The translations under genes and the position numbers were made by a program. From Rhodanobacteraceae bacterium (lineage in GTDB: Bacteria; Pseudomonadota; Gammaproteobacteria; Xanthomonadales; SZUA-5): a DNA stretch of 64,000 nucleotides. This document shows, in pieces, positions 26,144 to 33,915 of this stretch. The DNA is taken from contig JADKFD010000014.1 of assembly GCA_016717705.1 (NCBI GenBank), forward strand, positions 55,685 through 119,684, given 5' to 3'. The notes beneath the pieces were generated by a model. That model was given only the letters and a program-made list of their open reading frames with translations. It ran no database searches and had not been told where the DNA came from. Positions within the stretch are counted from its first letter, which is position 1. Each line of letters opens with the position of its first letter.

Positions 26144-26300
26144 CGTGGTGCTCCCTCGACGGGTCGGGATGACCCTCTCCCCAGTGAATGCGTGGCGGAG
26201 CACCGGAATGCCTCATGGCCTCGAAAAATCGATCCTCCACCCGCTCGCCCGCGGCGGCGCATCGTCATGACCGGACAGGCGCGCACGCTGGCGCTGCCCG

Positions 26301-26444
26301 ATGGCAAGCGAGCTGGTGCCTGGCCAGATCCACATCGAACGCGGCGAGGCTGAACTGGCGTTGCCGCTGCTGGTCGAGGCGCGCGCGGTCTACGCCGCCG
26401 CTGCGGACCCTGCGCTCGAACTCGCCGCCGCCGACCGCAAATGA
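26301..26444 (+). pseudogene. Possible relic of a TPR-containing gene
   Basis: A 47-residue frame (MASELVPGQIHIERGEAELA, then LPLLVEARAVYAAAADPALE) looks like the last tetratricopeptide unit of a larger protein, but nothing upstream continues it. The gap 26144-26505 contains nothing else recognisable. It could be chance. Confidence 0.25.
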
Positions 26445-26505
26445 GGGAACGGTCGGGGCCAGTAGCCAACTCGTGTGGTGCGGCGCAAGAAACCCAGCGA
26501 CTGGC

Positions 26506-29493
26506 TCAGAGGGTCCCCGGTGTCCCGGCGCGCGCCGCCGGGCGCAGCCAGTCGTCGGCAAAGGCCTGCGCGGTGAGGGCTGGCGCGTAAAGGAAGCCCT
26601 GCGCGCTGCCGCAGCCAAGCTCGCGCAGGCGCTGCGCGTGCGCGTGGCTCTCGACGCATTCGGCCACGGTGTCCAGGCGCAGCGAACGCGCCATCGCCAG
26701 AACCGTCTCGACGATCGCAGCGTCGTTGCCGTCGCTGAGCATGTCGCGCACGAAACCACCGTCGATCTTCAGCCGTGCAGCCGGAAAGCGCTTGAGGTAG
26801 GCGAGCGAGGAATAGCCGGTGCCGAAATCGTCGATTGCCAGCGAATAGCCGCGGCCGACCAGTCGGTCGAACAGCCGCATCGCGGCCTCCGGATCGCCGA
26901 TCAGGGTGCTCTCGGTCAGCTCCAGCTCGATACGTCCGGGCTCGATGTCGTACCCGGCGAGTGCGGCGTCCAGGCGCGTCTCGAAGTCCGGCGCCGCGAG
27001 TTGCAGCGGCGACAGGTTGACCGACAGGCGGCCGGGGAATTCAAGGCCCTGGTTCTGCCAGTCGGCCAATTGGGCGCAGGCCGCCCTGAGCACGAAATCG
27101 CCGAGCACGCCCATCGCGCCGCAGGCCTCGGCCACCGGCACGAACTCGTTCGCCTGGATCCAGCCGAGGTCGGGCTCACGCCAGCGCAGCAGCGCCTCGG
27201 CGCCGACCAGCGCGCCGCTGGCGAGATTCACCTGCGGCTGGTAATGCAGGCGCACGCGACCCTCCTCCAGCGCGATCTTCAGCCGCTCGGCCAGCAGCAC
27301 GCGCCGATTCAGGCTGGCGCCGAGTTCTCTGCGGTAGAAGCACACGCCGCCGCGCAGGTGCTTGGCCTGATACAGCGCGATGTCGGCGTGCTGCAACAGT
27401 TCCTCGGCGCTGTCGGCATCCGCCGGATGCAGGCTGACGCCGATGCTCGCCCCCAGTCGGAAGCTCTTGCCGTCCACGCACACTGGCGGCCCCAGCGCGG
27501 ACAACAGATGTTCGGCGATCTGTTGCACCCTTCCGGGGTCGGCGCTGTCGATGGCGACCAGGAACTCATCGCCGCCCATGCGTGCGAGCAGCGTCGTGGC
27601 AGGCAAGGCCGACGCCAGACGCCGGGCCACGTCGATCAGCACACGATCGCCGAGCGCATGCCCGCAACTGTCGTTGACCTCCTTGAAACGGTCGAGATCG
27701 AGGAACAGCAGTGCCATGCCGCCGGCCTCGCGCAGCGCCCGCTGCAGCATGGACTGCAAGCGTTCCAGCAGCAGGCTGCGATTGGGTAGTTGCGTCAGCG
27801 CATCGTGGTAGGCAAGGTGCTCGATACGCGCGCGCTGGCGCTCCTGCTCGCTGATGTCGGTGAGGATATGGATGCGGTGGCCGGCGTCCTCGCCGGCGGC
27901 GCGCACCGCCGACACCGAACAGAGCCAGGTCGCTTGCTCACCGGCGACCCCGCGCGGGCGCCGTGCACCGAGCCAGGTGCCGTCGCGTGCCAGTGCGCGC
28001 TCCACCTCGAAATCGGCATCATCGTCGAAGCAGGTTGCCAGCGACCGTCCGGGCAGCGCAGCAGTGGCGTCTCCGAGCATGCGCGCCAGCGCCGGATTGG
28101 CCAGCAGCATGCGCCCGCTGCGCTCGCACACGGCGACGCCATCGGCGCTGTGTTCGAATACCGCGCGGAACAGCGACTCGGTCTCACGCGTCGCCTCCTT
28201 CTGCAGCACCATGCGCACCAGGTCCAGCCACAGTGCGCGCGGCGTGGCACCGAGCCAGTCGCGTTCGCTGCCGGTCGCATCGACCGCGGGTTGCAGACTG
28301 ACCAGGCTGGCGCTGGGCGCATCGTCGTCGCCGGCGAGAGTCTCCACTTTCAGGCGCCCGCTTGCGAAACCACGGCGCACCTCCGCGCACGCGCTACCTT
28401 CCGGGCAATCGACCGGGCAATCGACCGGGCAATGACCGGCGCTGCCGAGCAGACAGGCGCAAGCGTGCGCCCGGCGCTCGACCAGGCCTTGCAGCGGTGA
28501 CGCGTCCAGCCCGCGCGTGGCGACCAGTTCCGGGCGCAGCGCAACCGCCGAGTGGCGAATCACCGCCAGACCCAGTCCCGGATCCTGCGCCACGGCGAAA
28601 TCGAGCAATGGGGCGAGTACATCCGCCAGCGGCGCGCGGCGCACCAGCAAGTCCAGCGCCTGCGAGGAGCACATCGTCCAGTGGCGTTGCTGGCGGCGCA
28701 GGCTGATATCGCGCCAGGTGACGAACTGCAGTCGCTGTCCGTCGACCGTGATCGGCGTCAGCAACACTTCGACTGGAAACGGCGCGCGCTGCGGGCTGCA
28801 GTGCAGCCACTCGAAACGATGCGACCCGGCCGCCATCGCCACCTCGATCATCGCGCGAGCCTTGCTCGCCGAATCCTGGCCGTCCTCCTGTGCCGGCGGC
28901 GACAGTTGTTGCGGCAGGCAGCCTACCAGCTCGCCCGGGCTGTCGTAGCCGAGCATGCGCGCCGCCGCCAGGTTGGCATCGACGAAGCGCCCCTGGTCGA
29001 CGTCGAGCAGCAGCAGCGCATCGCTGGAGAGTTCGAACAGCCGACGGAAGCGCGACTCGCTGGCCGCCAGTTGTGCCTCGGTGCCCTTGTGCGCGCTGAT
29101 GTCGGTGCGGATCGCGATGAACTCGCGTGGTCGGCCATCCTCTTCCAGCACCGGCACGATGGTCGATTGCACCCAGTAGTGGCTGCCATCTTTGGCGCGG
29201 TTCTTGAATTCGCCGTGCCACACCTCGCCGCGCAGGATGGTGCGCCACATCTGCCGCATGTAAGCGCGCGGATGATGGCCGGAATTCAGCAGCCGATGAT
29301 CGCGCCCGAGCAGTTCCTCGCGGCGGTAGCCGGAGATCGCGCAGAAGCGGTCGTTGACGTGGATGATCAGGCCGCGACGATCGGTGACCGCGACGATCGC
29401 ATGGTGGTCCAGCGCCGCGGCCAGCGCCGCGCTGCCGCCAGGCAGGCTTGCGGCAGCGGCGGGTAGTGCGGGGGACAGCGGACCAGGTTTCAT
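26506..29493 (-). CDS. PAS-GGDEF-EAL sensory protein (cyclic di-GMP turnover)
   Basis: The product is 995 residues from ATG 29493, with GAGGGAG upstream. The domain order is PAS (about 25-140: HAIVAVTDRRGLIIHVNDRF), PAS/PAC (about 145-265), a linker of about 160 residues with a tandem CPVDCPVDCPEGSAC cysteine cluster, a third PAS (about 430-550), GGDEF (about 555-725, intact MGGDEF), and EAL (about 735-985: AEALLRW, ESTLIGD, DDFGTGYSSLAYLKRFP, KIDGGFV). Both catalytic signatures look intact, so the protein may synthesise and degrade c-di-GMP under PAS control. No membrane segment is seen. The first PAS resembles Aer/heme-PAS types that sense redox or oxygen. It is transcribed alone, with ubiV ending 48 bases upstream. 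Confidence 0.92.
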   Translation of the reverse strand: MKPGPLSPALPAAAASLPGGSAALAAALDHHAIVAVTDRRGLIIHVNDRFCAISGYRREELLGRDHRLLNSGHHPRAYMRQMWRTILRGEVWHGEFKNRAKDGSHYWVQSTIVPVLEEDGRPREFIAIRTDISAHKGTEAQLAASESRFRRLFELSSDALLLLDVDQGRFVDANLAAARMLGYDSPGELVGCLPQQLSPPAQEDGQDSASKARAMIEVAMAAGSHRFEWLHCSPQRAPFPVEVLLTPITVDGQRLQFVTWRDISLRRQQRHWTMCSSQALDLLVRRAPLADVLAPLLDFAVAQDPGLGLAVIRHSAVALRPELVATRGLDASPLQGLVERRAHACACLLGSAGHCPVDCPVDCPEGSACAEVRRGFASGRLKVETLAGDDDAPSASLVSLQPAVDATGSERDWLGATPRALWLDLVRMVLQKEATRETESLFRAVFEHSADGVAVCERSGRMLLANPALARMLGDATAALPGRSLATCFDDDADFEVERALARDGTWLGARRPRGVAGEQATWLCSVSAVRAAGEDAGHRIHILTDISEQERQRARIEHLAYHDALTQLPNRSLLLERLQSMLQRALREAGGMALLFLDLDRFKEVNDSCGHALGDRVLIDVARRLASALPATTLLARMGGDEFLVAIDSADPGRVQQIAEHLLSALGPPVCVDGKSFRLGASIGVSLHPADADSAEELLQHADIALYQAKHLRGGVCFYRRELGASLNRRVLLAERLKIALEEGRVRLHYQPQVNLASGALVGAEALLRWREPDLGWIQANEFVPVAEACGAMGVLGDFVLRAACAQLADWQNQGLEFPGRLSVNLSPLQLAAPDFETRLDAALAGYDIEPGRIELELTESTLIGDPEAAMRLFDRLVGRGYSLAIDDFGTGYSSLAYLKRFPAARLKIDGGFVRDMLSDGNDAAIVETVLAMARSLRLDTVAECVESHAHAQRLRELGCGSAQGFLYAPALTAQAFADDWLRPAARAGTPGTL

Positions 29494-29541
29494 CCAGGGA
29501 CTCCCTCGGAGGCACGCCATGTTACTTCGACCTGCCGAAGT

Positions 29542-30441
29542 TCACGGCCCGCGAATAGCCGGGGTCTCAGCTCCCGCGGATGCCATCGGTCCGCGCGCAT
29601 GCCAATAGCCGATACCATGGCCCGGCAGCGGTGTCGGCGACGCGCCCTCCAGCGCCTGGCGGAAGCGCCCGATCACCCGCGGCATGTCGTGTTGCTGCGG
29701 ATACAGCCGCAGCGTGTCGATGCCGGCATCCAGCAGTTCGCTGATCACCGGCGCGAGGTCGCAGACTTCGAAGCTCTGCACCTGGATACCGTTGATCATC
29801 AGGAAATCCTGGCCCTCGCGGGTGGCCAGCTTGAGACCGTCCGGATAATCGATGCAGCGAAAGCCGCAATCATCCTTGCCCAAGTTCAGCGCGCGCGCGG
29901 TGAAGCAGCGCGCCGACCATGCCAACGGCAGTCGGCCCCAGGCGATGGCCTCGATCGGCGGCAACGCAAAGCCCTCGGCCGCCGCCGCTTCGCGCAGTTC
30001 GCCGAGCCAGTCGCGCCCGAGTTCCACGCCCAGTACCAGTCGCCGCATGCCGTCGTCGACCAGCATGCGCACGCTGCCGACATTGTAGATATTCAGGCTC
30101 GGTCCGCCGACGAAGGGCACGCCCAGTTCGCGCGCCAGTTGCACCGCGGAAATGTCGTTGGCCTCGATGATGAAGCGGCCGTTGCCGACCAGCCTTCGCA
30201 GTTGCGCCAGCTCGGATTCCGCTTCCAGCAGCGCCAGCGAGGACAACACCACCTCGACGCCCGCCCGCGCGAACTCGTCGCCGATCTGCAGCCAGTCGGC
30301 CAGGCGCAGCTCGCGGCGCTTGCTGCAGACGGTCTCGCCGAGGTAGACGACATCGAGCGGCCAGGTCAGGGCTTCGCGGTAGAACGCCAGCATGCGTTCG
30401 CGTGGCCAGAAATACTGCGGTGGACCCAGCGCGATGCGCAT
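29542..30441 (-). CDS. ubiV: UbiV, oxygen-independent ubiquinone hydroxylation protein (peptidase U32 family)
   Basis: The product is 299 residues from ATG 30441, overlapping the ubiU stop by four bases (ATGA). It has U32-family features (LALGPPQYFWPRERMLAFYRE-like start, DVVYLGETVCSKRRELRLADWL, GPSLNIYNVGSVRMLVDDGM). The Cys residues in ETVCSKRR, SARCFTARALNLGKDDCGF and FRCIDYPDG fit the four-Cys [4Fe-4S] site of UbiV. With UbiU it hydroxylates ubiquinone precursors without O2, using prephenate as oxygen donor in the E. coli pathway. Its presence means the organism makes ubiquinone anaerobically. Confidence 0.92.
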   Translation of the reverse strand: MRIALGPPQYFWPRERMLAFYREALTWPLDVVYLGETVCSKRRELRLADWLQIGDEFARAGVEVVLSSLALLEAESELAQLRRLVGNGRFIIEANDISAVQLARELGVPFVGGPSLNIYNVGSVRMLVDDGMRRLVLGVELGRDWLGELREAAAAEGFALPPIEAIAWGRLPLAWSARCFTARALNLGKDDCGFRCIDYPDGLKLATREGQDFLMINGIQVQSFEVCDLAPVISELLDAGIDTLRLYPQQHDMPRVIGRFRQALEGASPTPLPGHGIGYWHARGPMASAGAETPAIRGP

Positions 30442-31439
30442 CACTGCCACCCCCGGTGGTAGGCGCCGAGCGTGGTTTGCCGGCCCTCGGACTGGGAAGC
30501 CAGCGTCGCATGCCATTGCGCCTGCGCGGTGTAGCCCTCGGGCGTGGCCGCAAAGGCATCCAGCGCCTGGCGCCAGACGCGCGCGACCGCGCCGACATAG
30601 GCGGCACCGCGCTGGCGGCCCTCGATCTTGAGCGCGCAGACGCCGGCCCTGGCCAGCCGCGGCAACAGGTCGAGCGTGTTCAGGCTGGTCGGTTCCTCGA
30701 GCGCGTGGAAGATCGATTCGCCGACTTCGAAGCGGCCTTTGCACACGGTCGGATAGCCGGCCGGCTCGCCAGGGTTGAAGCGATCGATCAGCACGCCGTC
30801 CAGGCGCACGCTGCGGCTGCCGTCGGCGTGCTCCTGCCAGCGCACCGAGCGTGCCGGCGAACACACGCCGTGGCGATTCGGCGACGCGCCGGTCACGAAG
30901 CTCGACAGCTGGCAGCGGCCTTCGACCATGATGCACAGGCTGCCGAAGGCGAACACTTCGATCGGCACGACATTGGCGGCGCAGACGCGTTCGACCTGCT
31001 CGACGGACAGCACGCGCGGCAACACCGCGCGGGCGATGTCGAAGCGCTCGCGGTACCAGCGCAGGGCGACATGGGTGGTGGCCGAACCCTGCACCGACAG
31101 GTGACGAGCGAGCCTCGGATGCGCGCTGGCCGCGTAGTCGAGCAGAGCGGGGTCGGCGGCAATGATGGCGTCGGCGCCCAGCGCGGCGGCGCGGTCCACG
31201 GCTTTGCGCCATTGGCCGATCCGAGTCGGTGTCGGGTAGGTGTTGAGCGCGATGTACAGTTCGCGATTGCGGGCGTGAGCGTAAGCCACCGCGGCGTGCA
31301 GATCGTTTTCGGAAAAGTTGAGGCCGGGGAAGGCGCGTGCATTGGTCTCGTCGCGAAAGCCGACATAGACCGCATCGGCCCCGGCGTCGATGGCCGCCTT
31401 GAACGCCGGCGGACTGCCGGCCGGACACACCAGGCGCAT
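30441..31439 (-). CDS. ubiU: UbiU, oxygen-independent ubiquinone hydroxylation protein (peptidase U32 family)
   Basis: The product is 332 residues from ATG 31439 (MRLVCPAGSPPAFKAAIDAG). The usual U32 blocks are present (DAVYVGFRDETNARAFPGLN, LYIALNTYP, QGSATTHVALRWY). The conserved cysteines CIMVEGRCQLSSF, NRHGVCSPAR and YPTVCKGRF fit the UbiU iron-sulfur site. It forms a heterodimer with UbiV, encoded immediately downstream with a four-base overlap. An FNR-like site 58 bases upstream of the start suggests induction at low oxygen. Confidence 0.93.
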   Translation of the reverse strand: MRLVCPAGSPPAFKAAIDAGADAVYVGFRDETNARAFPGLNFSENDLHAAVAYAHARNRELYIALNTYPTPTRIGQWRKAVDRAAALGADAIIAADPALLDYAASAHPRLARHLSVQGSATTHVALRWYRERFDIARAVLPRVLSVEQVERVCAANVVPIEVFAFGSLCIMVEGRCQLSSFVTGASPNRHGVCSPARSVRWQEHADGSRSVRLDGVLIDRFNPGEPAGYPTVCKGRFEVGESIFHALEEPTSLNTLDLLPRLARAGVCALKIEGRQRGAAYVGAVARVWRQALDAFAATPEGYTAQAQWHATLASQSEGRQTTLGAYHRGWQ

Positions 31440-31496
31440 GGACGCCTCCTGCTGGATGGGTGGCGCGATGTTGGTGCCGGCCCCAGGCTGCCGGCA

Positions 31497-31510
31497 TTGA
31501 CCGAAGTCAG
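31497..31510. promoter_or_regulatory. FNR-like site upstream of ubiU
   Basis: TTGACCGAAGTCAG (reverse CTGACTTCGGTCAA) has one departure from TTGA-N6-TCAA. Its position would allow class II activation of ubiUV with a leader of about 20 bases. Confidence 0.45.
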
Positions 31511-31537
31511 GTGGAGGAGTCTTCAGAGCGGGAATTA

Positions 31538-31623
31538 GTAGCCCGATGTACGCGCCACGCGCGTTCACCGGGTGCTCGCGCCGAGTTCCCGCCGGTGAAT
31601 CGCTGCGCGATACACCGGCCTAC
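31538..31623. repeat. Palindromic interspersed repeat, family 2, between ubiU and ubiT
   Basis: The copy begins GTAGCCCGATGTACGCGCCA and ends CACCGGCCTAC, with internal TTCACCGGG and CCGGTGAAT arms. It lies in the gap between the divergent ubiU and ubiT genes. Confidence 0.7.
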
Positions 31624-31684
31624 CAGAGCCCGCCGATCGAACCTGCGCCCAATCGTGCGCCAACTCCGCCACAATCGCGCCGAC

Positions 31685-31698
31685 ATGACGCCGGTCAA
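31685..31698. promoter_or_regulatory. Possible FNR-like site upstream of ubiT
   Basis: ATGACGCCGGTCAA has one departure from TTGA-N6-TCAA and lies 35-48 bases before the chosen ubiT start. Its first three bases are also a possible in-frame ATG. Confidence 0.35.
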
Positions 31699-31732
31699 GG
31701 CAATGGCGGGGATCGGCGTCGATGCTCGACCC

Positions 31733-32251
31733 ATGGCGACCGATCTGTATGCGACTCCGCGGTCCTGGTTGCGTTGGCTTCCGCCGCCCGCGCGCCTGGC
31801 ACCGTTGCTTGCCCTGCTGCCCTCGCAACTGCGGCAACGCGCGTTCGAGCGCGCGGCGATGCACGCTCTGTCCGCTGCATTTGCCGACGGTGCAATGGCC
31901 GATCTCCGCGGCCGGCGCATCGGCGTCGAAATCGCCGACCTCGGACAACGCTTCGTCGTCGAGGTGCTCGACCGGCAGCTCGTCGTGCTGGATCCGGTCG
32001 CCATGCCTGATGCCTGTGTGCGCGGCACCCTGACCGATCTGCTGCAGCTCGCCAGCCGCAGCGAGGATGCCGACACCCTGTTCTTCCAGCGTCGATTGAC
32101 GCTCACCGGCGACGTCGAGCTGGGTTTGCGCGTGCGCAACCTGCTCGACCAGTTGCCGTGGGAGCAGATCCCGCTCGGGGCACGCATCCTGCTGCATCGC
32201 GGCGCGCGCTTCGCCGCAGAGGCGCGAGAGGCGTATCGGGCGGCGCATTAG
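31733..32251 (+). CDS. ubiT: UbiT, SCP2-domain accessory factor for anaerobic ubiquinone synthesis
   Basis: The product is 172 residues from ATG 31733, close to the 174 of E. coli UbiT. In-frame ATGs at 31685 and 31703 (the latter preceded by AAGG) would add 10-16 residues. The sterol-carrier-type fold is recognised from the C-terminal block DTLFFQRRLTLTGDVELGLR and VRNLLDQLPWEQIP, which is characteristic of UbiT. The protein binds isoprenoid quinone precursors and is needed with UbiU/UbiV for O2-independent ubiquinone synthesis. It is divergent from ubiUV. Confidence 0.88.
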   Translation: MATDLYATPRSWLRWLPPPARLAPLLALLPSQLRQRAFERAAMHALSAAFADGAMADLRGRRIGVEIADLGQRFVVEVLDRQLVVLDPVAMPDACVRGTLTDLLQLASRSEDADTLFFQRRLTLTGDVELGLRVRNLLDQLPWEQIPLGARILLHRGARFAAEAREAYRAAH

Positions 32252-32261
32252 TTGCAGCCGG

Positions 32262-32334
32262 ATCGCGCGCAAGCGCGCTCCTACAAATCCTGCGCGGCCT
32301 CTCGGCACCCTGTAGGAGCGCGCTTGCGCGCGAT
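32262..32334. repeat. Paired palindromic repeat (BIME-like), family 1
   Basis: Two inverted arms (ATCGCGCGCAAGCGCGCTCC and its reverse complement) are separated by about 25 bases. They lie between the convergent ubiT and ubiD stops and could also act as a bidirectional hairpin. Other copies are at 38064, 41745, 51172, 52229 and 55911. Confidence 0.8.
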
Positions 32335-32355
32335 GCTCTTCCCGATTCCCTCGCC

Positions 32356-33828
32356 TCACCCCACCCCGAACACCTCTCCCCACAACGCCGTCACGCGTCG
32401 CTCCACGGCCGGGTCCAGCGTGATCGGCCGGCCCCACTCGCGGGTGGTCTCGCCCGGCCACTTGTTCGTGGCGTCCAGACCGAGCTTGGAGCCGAGGCCG
32501 GCGACCGGGCTGGCGAAGTCGAGATAGTCGATCGGCGTCGATTCCACGACCATGCTGTCGCGCGCCGGATCGACGCGGGTGGCGATTGCCCAGATCACCT
32601 GACGCCAGTCGCGCACATCGATGTCGGCATCGACCACCACCACGAACTTGGTGTAGGTGAACTGGCGCAGGTACGACCAGATGCCCATCATCATCCGCCG
32701 CGCGTGGCCGGCGTACTGCTTGCGGATCGAGACCACGGCTACACGGTACGAACACGCCTCCGGCGGCAGGTAGAAGTCGACGATTTCCGGAAACACCTTG
32801 CGCAGGATCGGCACGACCAGATGGTTCAGCGCCATCGCCAGCACCGATGGCTCATCGAACGGCGCGCGGCCCATGTAGCTGCCGTGGTAGATCGGATCCT
32901 GGCGCAAGGACATGCGTGCGACGCTCATCACCGGGAAGCGGCCTTGACCGTTGTAGTAGCCGGTGTGGTCGCCAAAGGGACCCTCGATCGCGCGGTCGCC
33001 CGGATGGATGAAACCTTCGAGCAGGATTTCGGCGCCGGCCGGTGCGTCGAGACCGGTCAGCGCGCTGTGCCAGAGCTGGCTGCGCTGGCCGCGCAGCAGG
33101 CCGGCAAACTCGTGCTCGCTCAGGGTATCGGGCACCGGCGCCACCGCTGCCAGCAATGTGGCCGGATCGGCGCCGAGCGCCACCAGTACCGGGAACGGCT
33201 GTTCCGGCGTCGCCGCGATGTGGTCGGCATAGTCGAGCGCGCCGCCGCGGTGCGGCAGCCAGCGCATGATCAACGAATTCGGGCCGATCAGCTGCTGGCG
33301 GTAAACGGCGACGTTCTGTCGTGTCTGCCGCGGGCCGCGGGTGATCACCAGGCCAAAGGTGATCAGCCGTGCGATGTCCTCCGGCCAGCAGCGCTGAATC
33401 GGCAGCAAACCGAGATTGACATCCTCGCCGTCCAGCACCGTGTGTTCGAAGGCCGCGGTGGGCAGCATCCGTGGTGCCACATGCGCGAGTTGCGCCAGTT
33501 CCGGCCAGCTCTCCAGCGCCGCGCGCAGCGACGACGGCCAGCGCGGTTCCTTGATTGCCGCCAGCAGTTCGCCGAGTTCCTTCAGCGAAGCCAGCGGGCG
33601 TCCGCCGAGTGCCGCCTCGATACGTCGGGTGGCGCCGAACAGGTTGCCGAGCAGCGGAATGTTCGAGCCTCGCGGCTGCTCGAACAGCAGCGCCGGACCA
33701 TCCGCCTGAAGCGTGCGCAGGCAGAAGGACGTGCTTTCCAGTTCCGGATCGATCGGCTCGGCGACGCGCTTGAGCTCGCCCTTGTGTTCCAGCAGGCGCA
33801 GGAACTGACGCAAATCGGAATAGGACAT
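32356..33828 (-). CDS. ubiD: UbiD, 4-hydroxy-3-polyprenylbenzoate decarboxylase
   Basis: This full-length 490-residue protein starts MSYSDLRQFLRLLEHKGELK. UbiD-family blocks include SFCLRTLQADGPALLFEQPR, LPIQRCWPEDIARLITFG, the EGPFGDHTGYYN catalytic segment with its conserved Glu, and VVVDADIDVRDWRQVIWAIA. The enzyme uses prenylated FMN to decarboxylate the polyprenyl 4-hydroxybenzoate made with the XanB2 product 4-hydroxybenzoate. The UbiX flavin prenyltransferase is not in the window. It is the last gene of the long minus-strand respiratory block, 87 bases after the cytochrome b-reductase gene. A TTGCTGTGGGTCAA sequence at 33890-33903 is a degenerate FNR-like match. Confidence 0.95.
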   Translation of the reverse strand: MSYSDLRQFLRLLEHKGELKRVAEPIDPELESTSFCLRTLQADGPALLFEQPRGSNIPLLGNLFGATRRIEAALGGRPLASLKELGELLAAIKEPRWPSSLRAALESWPELAQLAHVAPRMLPTAAFEHTVLDGEDVNLGLLPIQRCWPEDIARLITFGLVITRGPRQTRQNVAVYRQQLIGPNSLIMRWLPHRGGALDYADHIAATPEQPFPVLVALGADPATLLAAVAPVPDTLSEHEFAGLLRGQRSQLWHSALTGLDAPAGAEILLEGFIHPGDRAIEGPFGDHTGYYNGQGRFPVMSVARMSLRQDPIYHGSYMGRAPFDEPSVLAMALNHLVVPILRKVFPEIVDFYLPPEACSYRVAVVSIRKQYAGHARRMMMGIWSYLRQFTYTKFVVVVDADIDVRDWRQVIWAIATRVDPARDSMVVESTPIDYLDFASPVAGLGSKLGLDATNKWPGETTREWGRPITLDPAVERRVTALWGEVFGVG

Positions 33829-33915
33829 AGCCGCCGTATCGCAAAGTCAGTGGTGACCGCAGGATCGCCAGCAACGGCGGTCTGGATCATTGCTGTGGGT
33901 CAAGCAGGCCTTGAT

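Noticed and set aside
29542..31497. A single 651-codon frame covering ubiV and part of ubiU
   Set aside because: Only its C-terminal 299 codons are UbiV. The upstream part is ubiU read out of frame, and UbiU itself is intact in its own frame.
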